Positions 24,251 to 32,186 of a stretch of DNA of 64,000 nt are shown one piece after another (position 1 is the first letter of the stretch; every line of letters starts with the position of its first letter). Origin of the DNA: a virus. The notes below the pieces were generated by a model. It worked only from the letters and a program-made list of their open reading frames with translations, was not told the DNA's origin and did not search any database. The translations under genes and the position numbers were made by a program. The stretch spans positions 62,001 through 126,000 of the IMG/VR virus record IMGVR_UViG_3300032722_000004; one strand, given 5' to 3'.

Positions 24251-24275
24251 GTATTTATCCTTCATTACAAAGTGC

Positions 24276-24304
24276 ATTATGCACTGAATGACGCAAGGTA
24301 TCAA
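24276..24304 (-). promoter_or_regulatory. sigma70-like promoter for the kinase gene
   Basis: TTGATA (24304-24299), 17-nt spacer, CATAAT (24281-24276), 25 bases before the kinase ATG, with the -35 directly after the previous gene's stop. Confidence 0.55.
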
Positions 24305-24310
24305 CCAAAA

Positions 24311-24593
24311 TTATTCCGGTTCCTTGTCCGGTAGAGGCGGAGTCAGAATACGAGGCTTAAATGCCTTATACCGGTTACTGGCTTCTTCGTCTAGTGCTGC
24401 TTGTTCGATACAATTTTCTAGCCTTTGTTTGGCTTCATCATACGGAAAGGAATCGCGGCCACAATACAGATAAAGAACAAGCGTCACCATATACATTCTT
24501 CCAGACAAAAAGCTTCTTTTCTTCTACAACAAAGTATGTAGGTCCAGTGGTATTGTAATTGAATATTTCTCTTAGTCGATATTGCTTAGTCAT
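24311..24593 (-). pseudogene. small protein gene split by a +1 frameshift
   Basis: An ATG at 24593, overlapping the RNA ligase end, opens a frame encoding MTKQYRLREIFNYNTTGPTY then F-V-V-E-E-K-K-L-F-V-W-K-N-V and stops at 24438. A second frame, open from before 24508 to 24311, encodes Y-L-Y-C-G-R-D-S-F-P-Y-D-E-A-K-Q-R-L-E-N-C. Together they give one familiar small phage protein pattern (W-K-x-V...DSF..xEAxxx-I). The second frame lacks a good start of its own. A one-base insertion, a sequencing error or programmed frameshifting would explain it. Confidence 0.5.
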
Positions 24594-25791
24594 TATGTTT
24601 AATTCCTTTAAACCAAACGTCCTTAATCAGGTCATAGCTCTTGTTGCTCGACAGTTTGATAGCCACAGTTTTAGTAATATGTTCCTGGGCAGACTCAATA
24701 GTACAACAGTCAAACAGCGAGAAGATCGCTGCTTTCATGAGCGAATCAAAATTTTGAGATTCGTTCAGCGCAAAGTTCTTACGATCAACGTTTCGGGCAC
24801 GAATATGAGCCACATTGTCATGCAGTTCACGAGCCAGATACTTGATGCGAGTGACAACCTTATCCTCAAATTCTTCCAGGCGAACTCGATCTTCAGTAAG
24901 AAGATGAGCCTTAACATCATCGAGGGTGTTGCTCAGGATCATTTCCACGATATTACGATCTTGCAGAATGGCTTCCTTAGCCTTATGAATTTGAACGTAC
25001 CAGTCACACTTAGCCTTAACCATGTGACCGTCATCGAAACGAATCACAAAGCCTTCCATATCTTTCAGACCAGCAACATAAGCCATAAATTCATTCATAT
25101 CCGTAGCAGGCTCGAAAGCCTTTACGACTGGGAGATTCCAGTTCTTAGCAATAAAGGTCATTTTATCATACTTAACATACTCACCTGTGTCATTAAAACG
25201 GAGAGCGATAAGGACTAAGTGATCTTTGCTCCCGTAATCGATGACGATGCGTTGCTTACGCGAACACCATTCAAAGATAGGGGTGATGAAAGATTGAGTT
25301 AGATAAACGCGAGCGAATTCCTCGTACTTAGGATTATTTTTAACGAATTCCTCAACAGGAGCAGCAACGTCAGTCAGACCCATCTTAGTACCCCAACGAA
25401 CTTCGTCGTTGAGCATGAAAGGAACTAGCATAGAGCCGTCAAGCTTTTCAAGAATAACGTGCGGACGAGACAGATCCAAAACATGGTCTTGGGTTTCTTC
25501 TCTTTCGTTGACATTGAAAAATTTATGCAGGGGACGCCGCAGAAGGTCTCCGGTCTTCGAACAGAAGATGATACCGCGACACTCACGCCGCAGCATATTG
25601 TGCAAAGAGCGTTCTGCACGCATCTTAGCAGAACCGCCAGCGACGTTAATGGTGGGAAAGGTATCTGACATCATTACGTTGTAGTTGATGACGGTATAGC
25701 CGTCACGCTCAGCCACAACGAACTCAGGAGCATCCTTAATCGCAGGAAGCACCTCTGAGATATTCTTAATTACAGGGAATTCGTAATTCAC
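24586..25791 (-). CDS. rnlA: RNA ligase, T4 Rnl1-like
   Basis: 401 residues from a GTG (T4 Rnl1 is 374). Motif I E-K-L-D-G-S-M at about 117-123 provides the lysine that is adenylated. Further motifs: F-E-W-C-S near 172 (III), E-G-F-V-I-R-F near 245 (IV), V-K-A-K-C-D-W-Y near 257-264 (V). A helical C-terminal domain of about 130 residues follows, as in Rnl1. It seals 5'-phosphate and 3'-OH RNA ends, pairing with the kinase gene downstream. Confidence 0.92.
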   Translation of the reverse strand: MNYEFPVIKNISEVLPAIKDAPEFVVAERDGYTVINYNVMMSDTFPTINVAGGSAKMRAERSLHNMLRRECRGIIFCSKTGDLLRRPLHKFFNVNEREETQDHVLDLSRPHVILEKLDGSMLVPFMLNDEVRWGTKMGLTDVAAPVEEFVKNNPKYEEFARVYLTQSFITPIFEWCSRKQRIVIDYGSKDHLVLIALRFNDTGEYVKYDKMTFIAKNWNLPVVKAFEPATDMNEFMAYVAGLKDMEGFVIRFDDGHMVKAKCDWYVQIHKAKEAILQDRNIVEMILSNTLDDVKAHLLTEDRVRLEEFEDKVVTRIKYLARELHDNVAHIRARNVDRKNFALNESQNFDSLMKAAIFSLFDCCTIESAQEHITKTVAIKLSSNKSYDLIKDVWFKGIKHND

Positions 25792-25826
25792 TTTAAATCA
25801 ACCCTTTCATGCACCATTGATCGTGC

Positions 25827-25982
25827 TCAATTATTTATTCGGCCTTGATCATAACCAAAATCATATGCGGCTTCCCATGCAGATCGTGCTGCCGATTGCG
25901 CAGCATCTAATTCTTCATCGGTAATGTTTGAATACGCATAACTCGGCAGGTGTACCTGTTGCCACCATTCTTCGAACGTCAT
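25827..25982 (-). CDS. short acidic protein
   Basis: 51 residues from the ATG at 25982 (M-T-F-E-E-W-W-Q-Q). Helical, Ala/Asp/Glu-rich with repeated A-A-x-S-A-A-x-x-A-W-E-A-A-Y-D-F-G. An upstream in-frame ATG would extend through the preceding gene and is rejected. Function unknown. Confidence 0.55.
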   Translation of the reverse strand: MTFEEWWQQVHLPSYAYSNITDEELDAAQSAARSAWEAAYDFGYDQGRINN

Positions 25983-25983
25983 T

Positions 25984-26190
25984 TTATTTTCCACGAATAA
26001 TGTCAAAGACAGAATTTTGTAGCGAGGACGATTCCTCATATGACAGATAAAAATCAGTCGTCGGATCCCAATAAGCACCTTCCTTAGGATCGTAGTAGAT
26101 CACCCGACCATTAGGATACACGAACGGACCTTCAAGGCCCTTACGCGGTTGCCATTTAGCATCACGTTCAGGAAGATTCTTGTAGCCCAT
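25984..26190 (-). CDS. short unknown protein
   Basis: 68 residues starting MGYKNLPERDAKWQPRKGLE, containing V-Y-P-N-G-R-V-I-Y-Y-D-P-K-E-G-A-Y-W-D-P, an aromatic two-strand pattern. AAGGAG precedes the ATG and a sigma70-type promoter lies upstream. One base before the next gene. Function unknown. Confidence 0.6.
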   Translation of the reverse strand: MGYKNLPERDAKWQPRKGLEGPFVYPNGRVIYYDPKEGAYWDPTTDFYLSYEESSSLQNSVFDIIRGK

Positions 26191-26215
26191 GTCGTAGCTC
26201 CTTTGCTATCTTTAA

Positions 26216-26244
26216 ATCATAGCAACAGAGTTATGCGGTGTCAA
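26216..26244 (-). promoter_or_regulatory. sigma70-type promoter
   Basis: TTGACA (26244-26239), 17-nt spacer, TATGAT (26221-26216), just after the stop of the preceding gene. Confidence 0.65.
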
Positions 26245-26250
26245 CCAAAA

Positions 26251-27006
26251 TTAATCGACCGAAACGAATTTCCAAGAGTTAGCTTGATAAAAATTGAGGG
26301 TGTCCTTATGACGAGGATCATAATTTGCCTCAATCTTGACCTTATGATTAAGAACAGTTTCGAACAATGGAGTGAGTGGATTCTTCTTGTCAATCGTTAG
26401 CAATATTCGGTTACCGTGTTCGTCCGAAAACCAAAAATCTTCAACCGCAAGCAGTCTACGATGAGGATCCAATCGCTTGATAAATGTCAGAGTTTTGTTG
26501 CCACTTAATCGATTACCAGGTCCACGAAGATTGTAATAGTCGCCGCCAAATACTTCATACAAACCCTGATCATATTCATGAAAGTAAGGAAGCTTGTATA
26601 TCAATCCGGCAAAGTTAATAGGATACATGTATCCGTCAGCGATAGAATAAGCTGTATTTAAAAATTTAGATAGATCAGTTCTGTACTTAGATAGAGATTC
26701 ACCTCGTATTCTAGCCAATACTAACTTACTATTAAAATAAGAACGAACGTGGTCTGCTAGTATTCTATCGTCTTGTGTAATTTTGTCTGTGGGTACAGAA
26801 AGTAGACCAAATGCGTTCCAATAATTTTTGTCTTCTTCAGTGGTAGCGGTTGTTTTTAATCTATACAATACACAACTAAGAACCAAAACGTCTTCTTTTG
26901 TAGTAAACATTTCCGCAGATTGCTTTGCTTGTGTAGTTGCGGTTAACGAAGCGAAGAAGTCATCATCTTCGTTAGTATCATCTAGAGAAGTGAATGCTGG
27001 GTGCAT
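26251..27006 (-). CDS. unknown protein, possibly conserved phage family
   Basis: 251 residues. Acidic N-terminus (D-D-T-N-E-D-D-D-F-F), a helical region to about 120, then an aromatic beta-rich half (MYPINFAGLIYKLPYFHEYD, LRGPGNRLSGNKTLTF, then AVEDFWFSDEHGNRILL). No nuclease, ATPase or methylase signature found. Own sigma70-like promoter and an AAGGA ribosome site. Confidence 0.6.
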   Translation of the reverse strand: MHPAFTSLDDTNEDDDFFASLTATTQAKQSAEMFTTKEDVLVLSCVLYRLKTTATTEEDKNYWNAFGLLSVPTDKITQDDRILADHVRSYFNSKLVLARIRGESLSKYRTDLSKFLNTAYSIADGYMYPINFAGLIYKLPYFHEYDQGLYEVFGGDYYNLRGPGNRLSGNKTLTFIKRLDPHRRLLAVEDFWFSDEHGNRILLTIDKKNPLTPLFETVLNHKVKIEANYDPRHKDTLNFYQANSWKFVSVD

Positions 27007-27030
27007 CTTTTTGATTTCCTTATTATTCTT

Positions 27031-27059
27031 ATAATAGAATACTTGTTACATTAATACAA
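27031..27059 (-). promoter_or_regulatory. sigma70-like promoter
   Basis: TTGTAT (27059-27054), 17-nt spacer, TATTAT (27036-27031), between uvsY and the 251-residue gene. Confidence 0.5.
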
Positions 27060-27067
27060 TAAACTTG

Positions 27068-27526
27068 TTACCCAATGCTAATGTCTTCCATGCCTGCGGT
27101 ACGTAGACGCACCACATGACCCAGCATGAAGTTTTTAGATTCGATTGCTTTAAGCACGCCCAACCATTTGTTGCGAAGTAGTGCAACTTCATTTATGAGA
27201 ACTTCAAAATCGATGACTTCTTGTTCACCGTCAACATACTTCTCTGCGTCCCGTGACGTTAACGCACGAGCATAACCTTCAAGATATTTTTGAAAGTGTT
27301 TTCTACGAATCTTGCGAAGCTGGATGTTTAGAAAATTGAGTACCGCTTCGATTTCTTGGAGTTGGTTGAAACGGTACTCAGTTATTCCAGGAAGTGCGGC
27401 AATGTTTTTCTCTACATTGCCATACACCTTAACATCTTGTTTGGCAGAGACTAGCTCATTCTCGTAATGAGAGATGAAGTCAGGGAGAACGGATAGATCG
27501 CCGGTAATTCGGCTATACCAGGACAT
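27068..27526 (-). CDS. uvsY: UvsY recombination mediator
   Basis: 152 residues (T4 UvsY 137). R-K-I-R-R-K-H-F-Q-K-Y near 92 and L-T-S-R-D-A-E-K-Y-V-D-G-E near 110 are typical of UvsY proteins of T4-like marine phages. It loads UvsX on gp32-coated ssDNA. Genes run uvsX, a 93-residue gene, uvsY in transcription order, each overlapping by one to four bases. Confidence 0.88.
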   Translation of the reverse strand: MSWYSRITGDLSVLPDFISHYENELVSAKQDVKVYGNVEKNIAALPGITEYRFNQLQEIEAVLNFLNIQLRKIRRKHFQKYLEGYARALTSRDAEKYVDGEQEVIDFEVLINEVALLRNKWLGVLKAIESKNFMLGHVVRLRTAGMEDISIG

Positions 27527-27807
27527 CAGTAGTCCTCGTCATACCCATCTTCATCGTCATAGTACTCATCGTAAAATAATTCTTCTTTAACTTGATGATA
27601 TAAGCCATCTTCTGGGGTTTCTAGATAGAAAGACAGTGCATCCTTAATGTCCGAGTCTCCTCGAAATGCTTGCTTAATTTCATTAGGAGAGTAGTCTTCA
27701 TCAACTAGATAATTGACCAACACTTCTGCGGCAGTACTAATGTCACCTGCTTCAATATTAGGTCTAAGTACCTTCCAAATTTCATTAACCAAACTTAAGT
27801 TGCTCAT
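27526..27807 (-). CDS. acidic small protein between uvsX and uvsY
   Basis: 93 residues, ending in an Asp/Glu/Tyr tail (D-E-Y-Y-D-D-E-D-G-Y-D-E-D-Y). The acidic tail could mimic nucleic acid or contact basic recombination proteins such as UvsY. Translationally coupled to both (ATGA with uvsX, TGATG with uvsY). Family not recognised. Confidence 0.65.
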   Translation of the reverse strand: MSNLSLVNEIWKVLRPNIEAGDISTAAEVLVNYLVDEDYSPNEIKQAFRGDSDIKDALSFYLETPEDGLYHQVKEELFYDEYYDDEDGYDEDY

Positions 27808-28877
27808 TCTGCTACTTCCTCTTCCTCGCTAGCGACAGTACTTAGTGCAGTATCTGCCCTTTTGTGGAATTCTTCCATAACAGTATCTAGGCAACCGTCA
27901 TCATTTCGTTCCCATCCCTTTCGGAACTTCTTAATGATAGACCCGTCAAGCTTAGTGTAGACGAGAGAGTTTCCTTCTTTCTTGAAAATCTCCATACCTT
28001 CAAACATCTCAGTTAATCCCGAATACGGACTCATTCCTGTGTCATACGGAATCTTAACTTGTACGTTTTCAAAAGGCTTTGCATAACGAGTTTTCATGAC
28101 CTTACAAGCTGCACGAATGCCACGCACTTGTGAAATCTTGTTTCCGTCCTCGTCCTCTTTAAGCTTTAGCTTCTTCATCGCAACTACGATAGAAGACGCA
28201 TAGATAAAGCCTTGTCCACCTGAAATCTTGTCATCAGGATCAAACATATCTTGTGATGCATATGTGTGATTTGTGGCCACTAATCCTACATTACATGAAC
28301 CGAACATGTTAACACAATTACGTACCAAAGATGTAAGAGCCTTAGGCTTACGACCCATATCACCCTTCATATCGCCTGCCTCAAACTGATTTACATCAGT
28401 AGGAGTAAGCAACATACCAAGTGAGTCGATAACGAAAAGAACCTTAGGGCGATCCGTTTCGCTCATTCCCTTATAGCCCTTCATGAACTCGCTGATCGTC
28501 TTTGCAACATCATCAATCATTGCCATATTAAGCTTTAGTAGCTTTTCTGCACTAGTGTCTACACCAAGTGCCTGTAGCCATGATTCGTCTAGTGCGTTTT
28601 CGCTATCAATTAGAACTACGTAAATGCCCTGTTCTTGGGCATGTCGTACAATATTTCCGGAACAAATATATGATTTGCCGGCTCCTGATTCACCAGCAAA
28701 TACGGTTACTTTTCCAAGAGGAATTCCCTTGTCAAATTCGCTGCTGATGCGGTAGTTAAGTGCATAGTTTCCTGTGCTGATCCAATCAGTGGGATCATTA
28801 AATCCAATGCTGAGACCATCGATGGCCTTAGTAATGTCTTTACGGAACTTGCTGAGGTCGAAAGGTTTAGTTGTCAA
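27804..28877 (-). CDS. uvsX: UvsX, RecA-like strand-exchange protein
   Basis: 357 residues from a TTG with AGGA upstream. Walker A G-E-S-G-A-G-K-S at 62-69, V-L-I-D-S-E-N-A-L after the next strand, Walker B V-L-F-V-I-D-S-L-G-M-L near 148, V-A-T-N-H-T-Y near 202, and S-G-G-Q-G-F-I-Y-A loop 2-like segment. Length and C-terminal acidic tail match phage UvsX. It catalyses strand exchange in recombination-dependent replication, with UvsY and gp32 encoded next to it. Confidence 0.96.
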   Translation of the reverse strand: MTTKPFDLSKFRKDITKAIDGLSIGFNDPTDWISTGNYALNYRISSEFDKGIPLGKVTVFAGESGAGKSYICSGNIVRHAQEQGIYVVLIDSENALDESWLQALGVDTSAEKLLKLNMAMIDDVAKTISEFMKGYKGMSETDRPKVLFVIDSLGMLLTPTDVNQFEAGDMKGDMGRKPKALTSLVRNCVNMFGSCNVGLVATNHTYASQDMFDPDDKISGGQGFIYASSIVVAMKKLKLKEDEDGNKISQVRGIRAACKVMKTRYAKPFENVQVKIPYDTGMSPYSGLTEMFEGMEIFKKEGNSLVYTKLDGSIIKKFRKGWERNDDGCLDTVMEEFHKRADTALSTVASEEEEVAE

Positions 28878-28886
28878 GTATATATC

Positions 28887-29117
28887 CTATCTTACAATCT
28901 GTTTCATCTTATCATTAACTGATAATTTTTCGAGTAATTCGGGACTATTCACTGCGATTTGGTCTAATTCATAGTCATTCGGAAAATGTCTTAGTACGCT
29001 CCGCGCCCGGTCTCTTACTATACTCGGAACTCTTGGAGTTTTGCCTGGATCACACAGTTCCTCCAACAGTTTTTTACCTTGCTTTATTGCACGGTATCTA
29101 TCATCTGAATTGGTCAT
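28887..29117 (-). CDS. BPSL0761-like small protein
   Basis: 76 residues. D-D-R-Y-R-A-I-K-Q-G-K-K-L-L-E-E-L, then K-T-P-R-V-P near 27 and H-F-P-N-D-Y-E-L-D near 44-52, the pattern of the small BPSL0761 family known from Burkholderiales and other proteobacteria. The function of the family is unknown. Its presence suggests gene exchange with such a host. Ribosome site AAGGAG; follows the gp32 terminator. Confidence 0.65.
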   Translation of the reverse strand: MTNSDDRYRAIKQGKKLLEELCDPGKTPRVPSIVRDRARSVLRHFPNDYELDQIAVNSPELLEKLSVNDKMKQIVR

Positions 29118-29138
29118 GGTATTCTCCTTAGCCAGAAT

Positions 29139-29164
29139 TTTGGGGAGGATTTCTCCTCCCCAAA
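29139..29164 (-). terminator. rho-independent terminator of gene 32
   Basis: 11-bp stem (TTTGGGGAGGA and its complement) with a four-base loop, directly after the gp32 stop, as is common for this very highly expressed gene; only a weak T stretch follows. Confidence 0.82.
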
Positions 29165-29169
29165 CCTAA

Positions 29170-30150
29170 TTAGGCCTTATTCTGTCTTTCGCGGATCATC
29201 TTTAGAATGTCCTGTGCCTTATCGCTCGTTGGTGCAGTAGGAACAACGATTGGTTGATCTACTTCGAAAGGAGGCTCATCGATTGGCGCAGATGCTACCG
29301 TAGTCGGTGCACTAGGTGCAGCAGAAGCAGTTTGTGCTTGTGCGGTGCTGGACGGAGCTTCAATGCCATACGGACGATAATATGCGCCCCACTTATCAGT
29401 GTCATACGGGCGTCCATCAACTGATGCTTCAAACATCTCCTTAATGACCCGAAGTTCGGCTTCGCTTGGCTTCTTTGGCAAGAAGTCAGCGAGATTGTAC
29501 AACCCAAACGAATCAATCGCTGCTTGCTCGGCTTCCGTAAGCGGTGACTCCTTACGAGACCAAGTGGAAGTTGAATAGTCTGCATAACCGCCCTTAGAAG
29601 TCTTCTTGATGTTGAAGTCAAGACCGTGAACGTAGTCGGTTGGCAATTCATCAAGTTCCGGATCCATCAAAGATGCCTTGATAATAGTCTGAATTTGCGG
29701 GGAGATGATGAAGCGACGAATTGGGTTCGCTGGAGTTTGATCATCACCTAGTGGATTTTGGCGAACAAAGCCTTGATAAAGATATGAACGCTTCTTCCAA
29801 TACTTGTTAGCAAGGTCCTTAAGAGTGTCGTCTTTGTACCACGGACGAACTTCTGCGAGAACCGGGCAATTATCGCCATACATCTCGACGCAAGGAACTT
29901 GTACAGTAACTTGCTTCATGTTGGAATCACCCTTAACGCCATTGAACGGAAGCTTGATAACTTGACGTTCTACCCAAAAGAATTCGTTAGTAGGATTGCC
30001 GTCTGGCAACAGACGAATAGAAGCAGTTGCTCCTTCGTCAATATTCCAGAAAGGATAGATTGCGTTATCTGATTGAGTGCCAGAAGCCTTGGTCTGACTG
30101 CGATTTTCTTGTGCCGTTAACCGCGCACGGATTTCTGCTAGACTAGCCAT
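29170..30150 (-). CDS. 32: single-stranded DNA-binding protein gp32
   Basis: 326 residues (T4 gp32 301). The N-terminus A-E-I-R-A-R-L-T-A-Q-E is the basic cooperative-binding segment. The OB-fold core includes Y-P-F-W-N-I-D-E-G and a zinc-site candidate C...Y-G-D-N-C-P-V near 100, plus R-S-Y-L-Y-Q-G-F-V. The C-terminus is low-complexity Ala/Pro then acidic with a basic end, the part that recruits partners in T4. It has its own strong promoter, leader and terminator. Confidence 0.95.
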   Translation of the reverse strand: MASLAEIRARLTAQENRSQTKASGTQSDNAIYPFWNIDEGATASIRLLPDGNPTNEFFWVERQVIKLPFNGVKGDSNMKQVTVQVPCVEMYGDNCPVLAEVRPWYKDDTLKDLANKYWKKRSYLYQGFVRQNPLGDDQTPANPIRRFIISPQIQTIIKASLMDPELDELPTDYVHGLDFNIKKTSKGGYADYSTSTWSRKESPLTEAEQAAIDSFGLYNLADFLPKKPSEAELRVIKEMFEASVDGRPYDTDKWGAYYRPYGIEAPSSTAQAQTASAAPSAPTTVASAPIDEPPFEVDQPIVVPTAPTSDKAQDILKMIRERQNKA

Positions 30151-30234
30151 TTTTATTTTCTCCTTTTAAATGTGCCTAAGTTGAGCCTGAGTATGTTTTA
30201 ATGTCGTTGTTTGGAGACAACTAACATATGATGA

Positions 30235-30263
30235 AATATAACGTATACTTCATCAGATGTCAA
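30235..30263 (-). promoter_or_regulatory. strong sigma70-type promoter for gene 32
   Basis: TTGACA (30263-30258), 17-nt spacer, TATATT (30240-30235). It is followed by a leader of about 75 bases with a GTTGT/ACAAC stem whose CTCCAA loop can pair with the AAGGAG ribosome site, a possible translational control element. A TAAATAC just upstream may add late transcription. Confidence 0.75.
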
Positions 30264-30308
30264 TGTATTTACCCCAGTAATGGGTAAGTAATATAATAGT
30301 TTATTGCG

Positions 30309-32168
30309 TTATAGTCTAAAACGGGCAATGTCCATAATACGCTGTAATTCTTCTGGGAATTCAGTCGATTCATTTGCGCCTACTAGTTTGCCAATATTAT
30401 TATTCTTGACCTTTTCTGTAGGTCCAAGTTGTCCGGCGCGCTTTTGATTTGCATCTAAGTCTTCTTCAACCGTTTCATCTACTTTGGACACGTAGTGGAT
30501 TTCGTAGTTGCCCTCGTTATCTGGATGATCAAAAAACTTGTCTTGTGCCGCTTGATTTTTAAACTTCTTGTTAAAGGACTTAGACTTTGCACCATAAACT
30601 CCAGAAACCTTTCTAGGTTCGTGATCTGCTAGATCCTTTTCGTAAGCAGTTTCTTTTACTTCTTCTGGATTGTCCTTAACTCTACGAAGTTTTGGTCCGC
30701 CCAATTCTGCGTCCTTCTTTGCATCGTCATACTTCTTCTTACGAAGGTAAGCAGGCGTATCAAGGTCCTTACCCATCCAAGGTTCTAAAGCTTCTTCTAC
30801 TTCTTCATTACTGAATGGCTTTTTACCTTTAGCGATTTTGTCAAATCTTTGTGCCGCACGGGCCGCAGACTTACCTAAATTAATGTCCTTAGGATCAGTC
30901 GCAGAATCACCTTCTATTTCTCCGTGTAACATTAAATTAGCAAGAGTTTTATTGTCTTTAGACTTTTCACCAGCTTGATATCTCTTGAATCCTGGTATCT
31001 TTCTTAACATCTTTTCAGTACCAGTAGCTTCTTCAATATCATCCAAATCCTCTACATTTTTGAGATCCGGATTGGTTGATTTTAATCCTTGACGCTGTTG
31101 GGTCTTGAAATCTTTCATTTCGTCTTTCTTGTACGGATCAGAAACTTCTTCCAGATGCTCGTTAGCGATTCCATCAGCCCACTCTGCTAGTTCGTTGACT
31201 TCGCTCATTTCATTTACCTTCTTCTGAAGGCGAGCAAGGATAGGCATTACTGATTCGATGCGAGGGTCAGTAGTTTCTTGTACGAAAAGTTCATTTATAG
31301 AAGACGAATCGTTTTCGTTTTCCATAAGAGTAGGAGTCCATGATTCGAAATATGCAGTGTATCCGCGATGACCAGTCATTTTGTTTAGGTTTTCGCGCAA
31401 CTTATTATAATGATTTAAGCCCTCATTAACTAAAGCTTGTGCTGATTCGTTAAATTGCTTATTACGGGTAGCTCTCACAAAGCCTGCCATCTTGTTGTAT
31501 TCTTCGCATAGTCCCTTGATGTGGTTCCAGCGCTCATCATTAGGCAGACCACCTTCAGCAATATGACGTGCATACACTCGTGCGACACCTGGCTTGTTTG
31601 TAGGTGCTAAGAATCTTTCGCCATCGACGTTTTCTAGATAGATGCGAGCGACGTTGCGATAGCGCTGTTCACCTTCTTCGATATTGCGATTGTGCTGTAG
31701 GATGATCTTTACGTTTGGTACTGCGTCATTGTAGCTGGCCTTCTTACCCATCGGGTAGTAGCCTTCTGAAACTTTTTCTTTCATCTTGTAATATTCCCGT
31801 TGTCTCATGTCGTCGCCCAAGCGATCTTTGTTTGATAATTCGAAGCTAAGCTGTCTACGTTGTGCCCATGTCTTAAGGTTCTTTAAGAACCCTGTCCAGG
31901 TATCATCGTATTCGACTCCCGGTGTTATATTATTGGGACTATCTTGTTGTTCACTATCATAATACACAATGACATTTTGTACATCATCGATACTTACCCA
32001 AGCTTTACCATACTCTTTGTCATCCTTGACAAACGTAAATTCCATAACATCTGCACTTTGCGATGCAGGAACACGTTGGTTTTTTGAATCGAGCGGTACA
32101 GGTTTATACCCTCTCACTTTAAGTAAGTCGTACAAATCGCGGTTAAAGGATTCTGAATCTGTGGCCAT
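30309..32168 (-). CDS. large late structural protein, leaderless start
   Basis: 619 residues, highly charged, mostly helical. N-terminal domain (1-290) with W-T-G-F-L-K-N-L-K-T-W-A-Q and a conserved-looking Y-Y-P-M-G-K-K-A-S-Y. The rest alternates charged helices and linkers, ending ESTEFPEELQRIMDIARFRL. Such proteins follow the terminase gene in several aquatic T4-like phages and are counted as virion proteins, perhaps internal. A late promoter ends five bases before its ATG and there is no ribosome site. Confidence 0.65.
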   Translation of the reverse strand: MATDSESFNRDLYDLLKVRGYKPVPLDSKNQRVPASQSADVMEFTFVKDDKEYGKAWVSIDDVQNVIVYYDSEQQDSPNNITPGVEYDDTWTGFLKNLKTWAQRRQLSFELSNKDRLGDDMRQREYYKMKEKVSEGYYPMGKKASYNDAVPNVKIILQHNRNIEEGEQRYRNVARIYLENVDGERFLAPTNKPGVARVYARHIAEGGLPNDERWNHIKGLCEEYNKMAGFVRATRNKQFNESAQALVNEGLNHYNKLRENLNKMTGHRGYTAYFESWTPTLMENENDSSSINELFVQETTDPRIESVMPILARLQKKVNEMSEVNELAEWADGIANEHLEEVSDPYKKDEMKDFKTQQRQGLKSTNPDLKNVEDLDDIEEATGTEKMLRKIPGFKRYQAGEKSKDNKTLANLMLHGEIEGDSATDPKDINLGKSAARAAQRFDKIAKGKKPFSNEEVEEALEPWMGKDLDTPAYLRKKKYDDAKKDAELGGPKLRRVKDNPEEVKETAYEKDLADHEPRKVSGVYGAKSKSFNKKFKNQAAQDKFFDHPDNEGNYEIHYVSKVDETVEEDLDANQKRAGQLGPTEKVKNNNIGKLVGANESTEFPEELQRIMDIARFRL

Positions 32169-32173
32169 AATGA

Positions 32174-32181
32174 TATTTATG
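32174..32181 (-). promoter_or_regulatory. T4-type late promoter, leaderless geometry
   Basis: CATAAATA with TCATT between TAAATA and the ATG at 32168. Confidence 0.65.
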
Positions 32182-32186
32182 CCAAC

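Noticed and set aside
24250-24259. GATAAATAC as a late promoter for the kinase gene
   Set aside because: Only one base separates TAAATA from the ATG, too close to give a complete start; a sigma70-type promoter is well placed further upstream.
24559-25218. Plus-strand reading frame of 219 codons
   Set aside because: Antisense to the RNA ligase gene with its motifs I-V.
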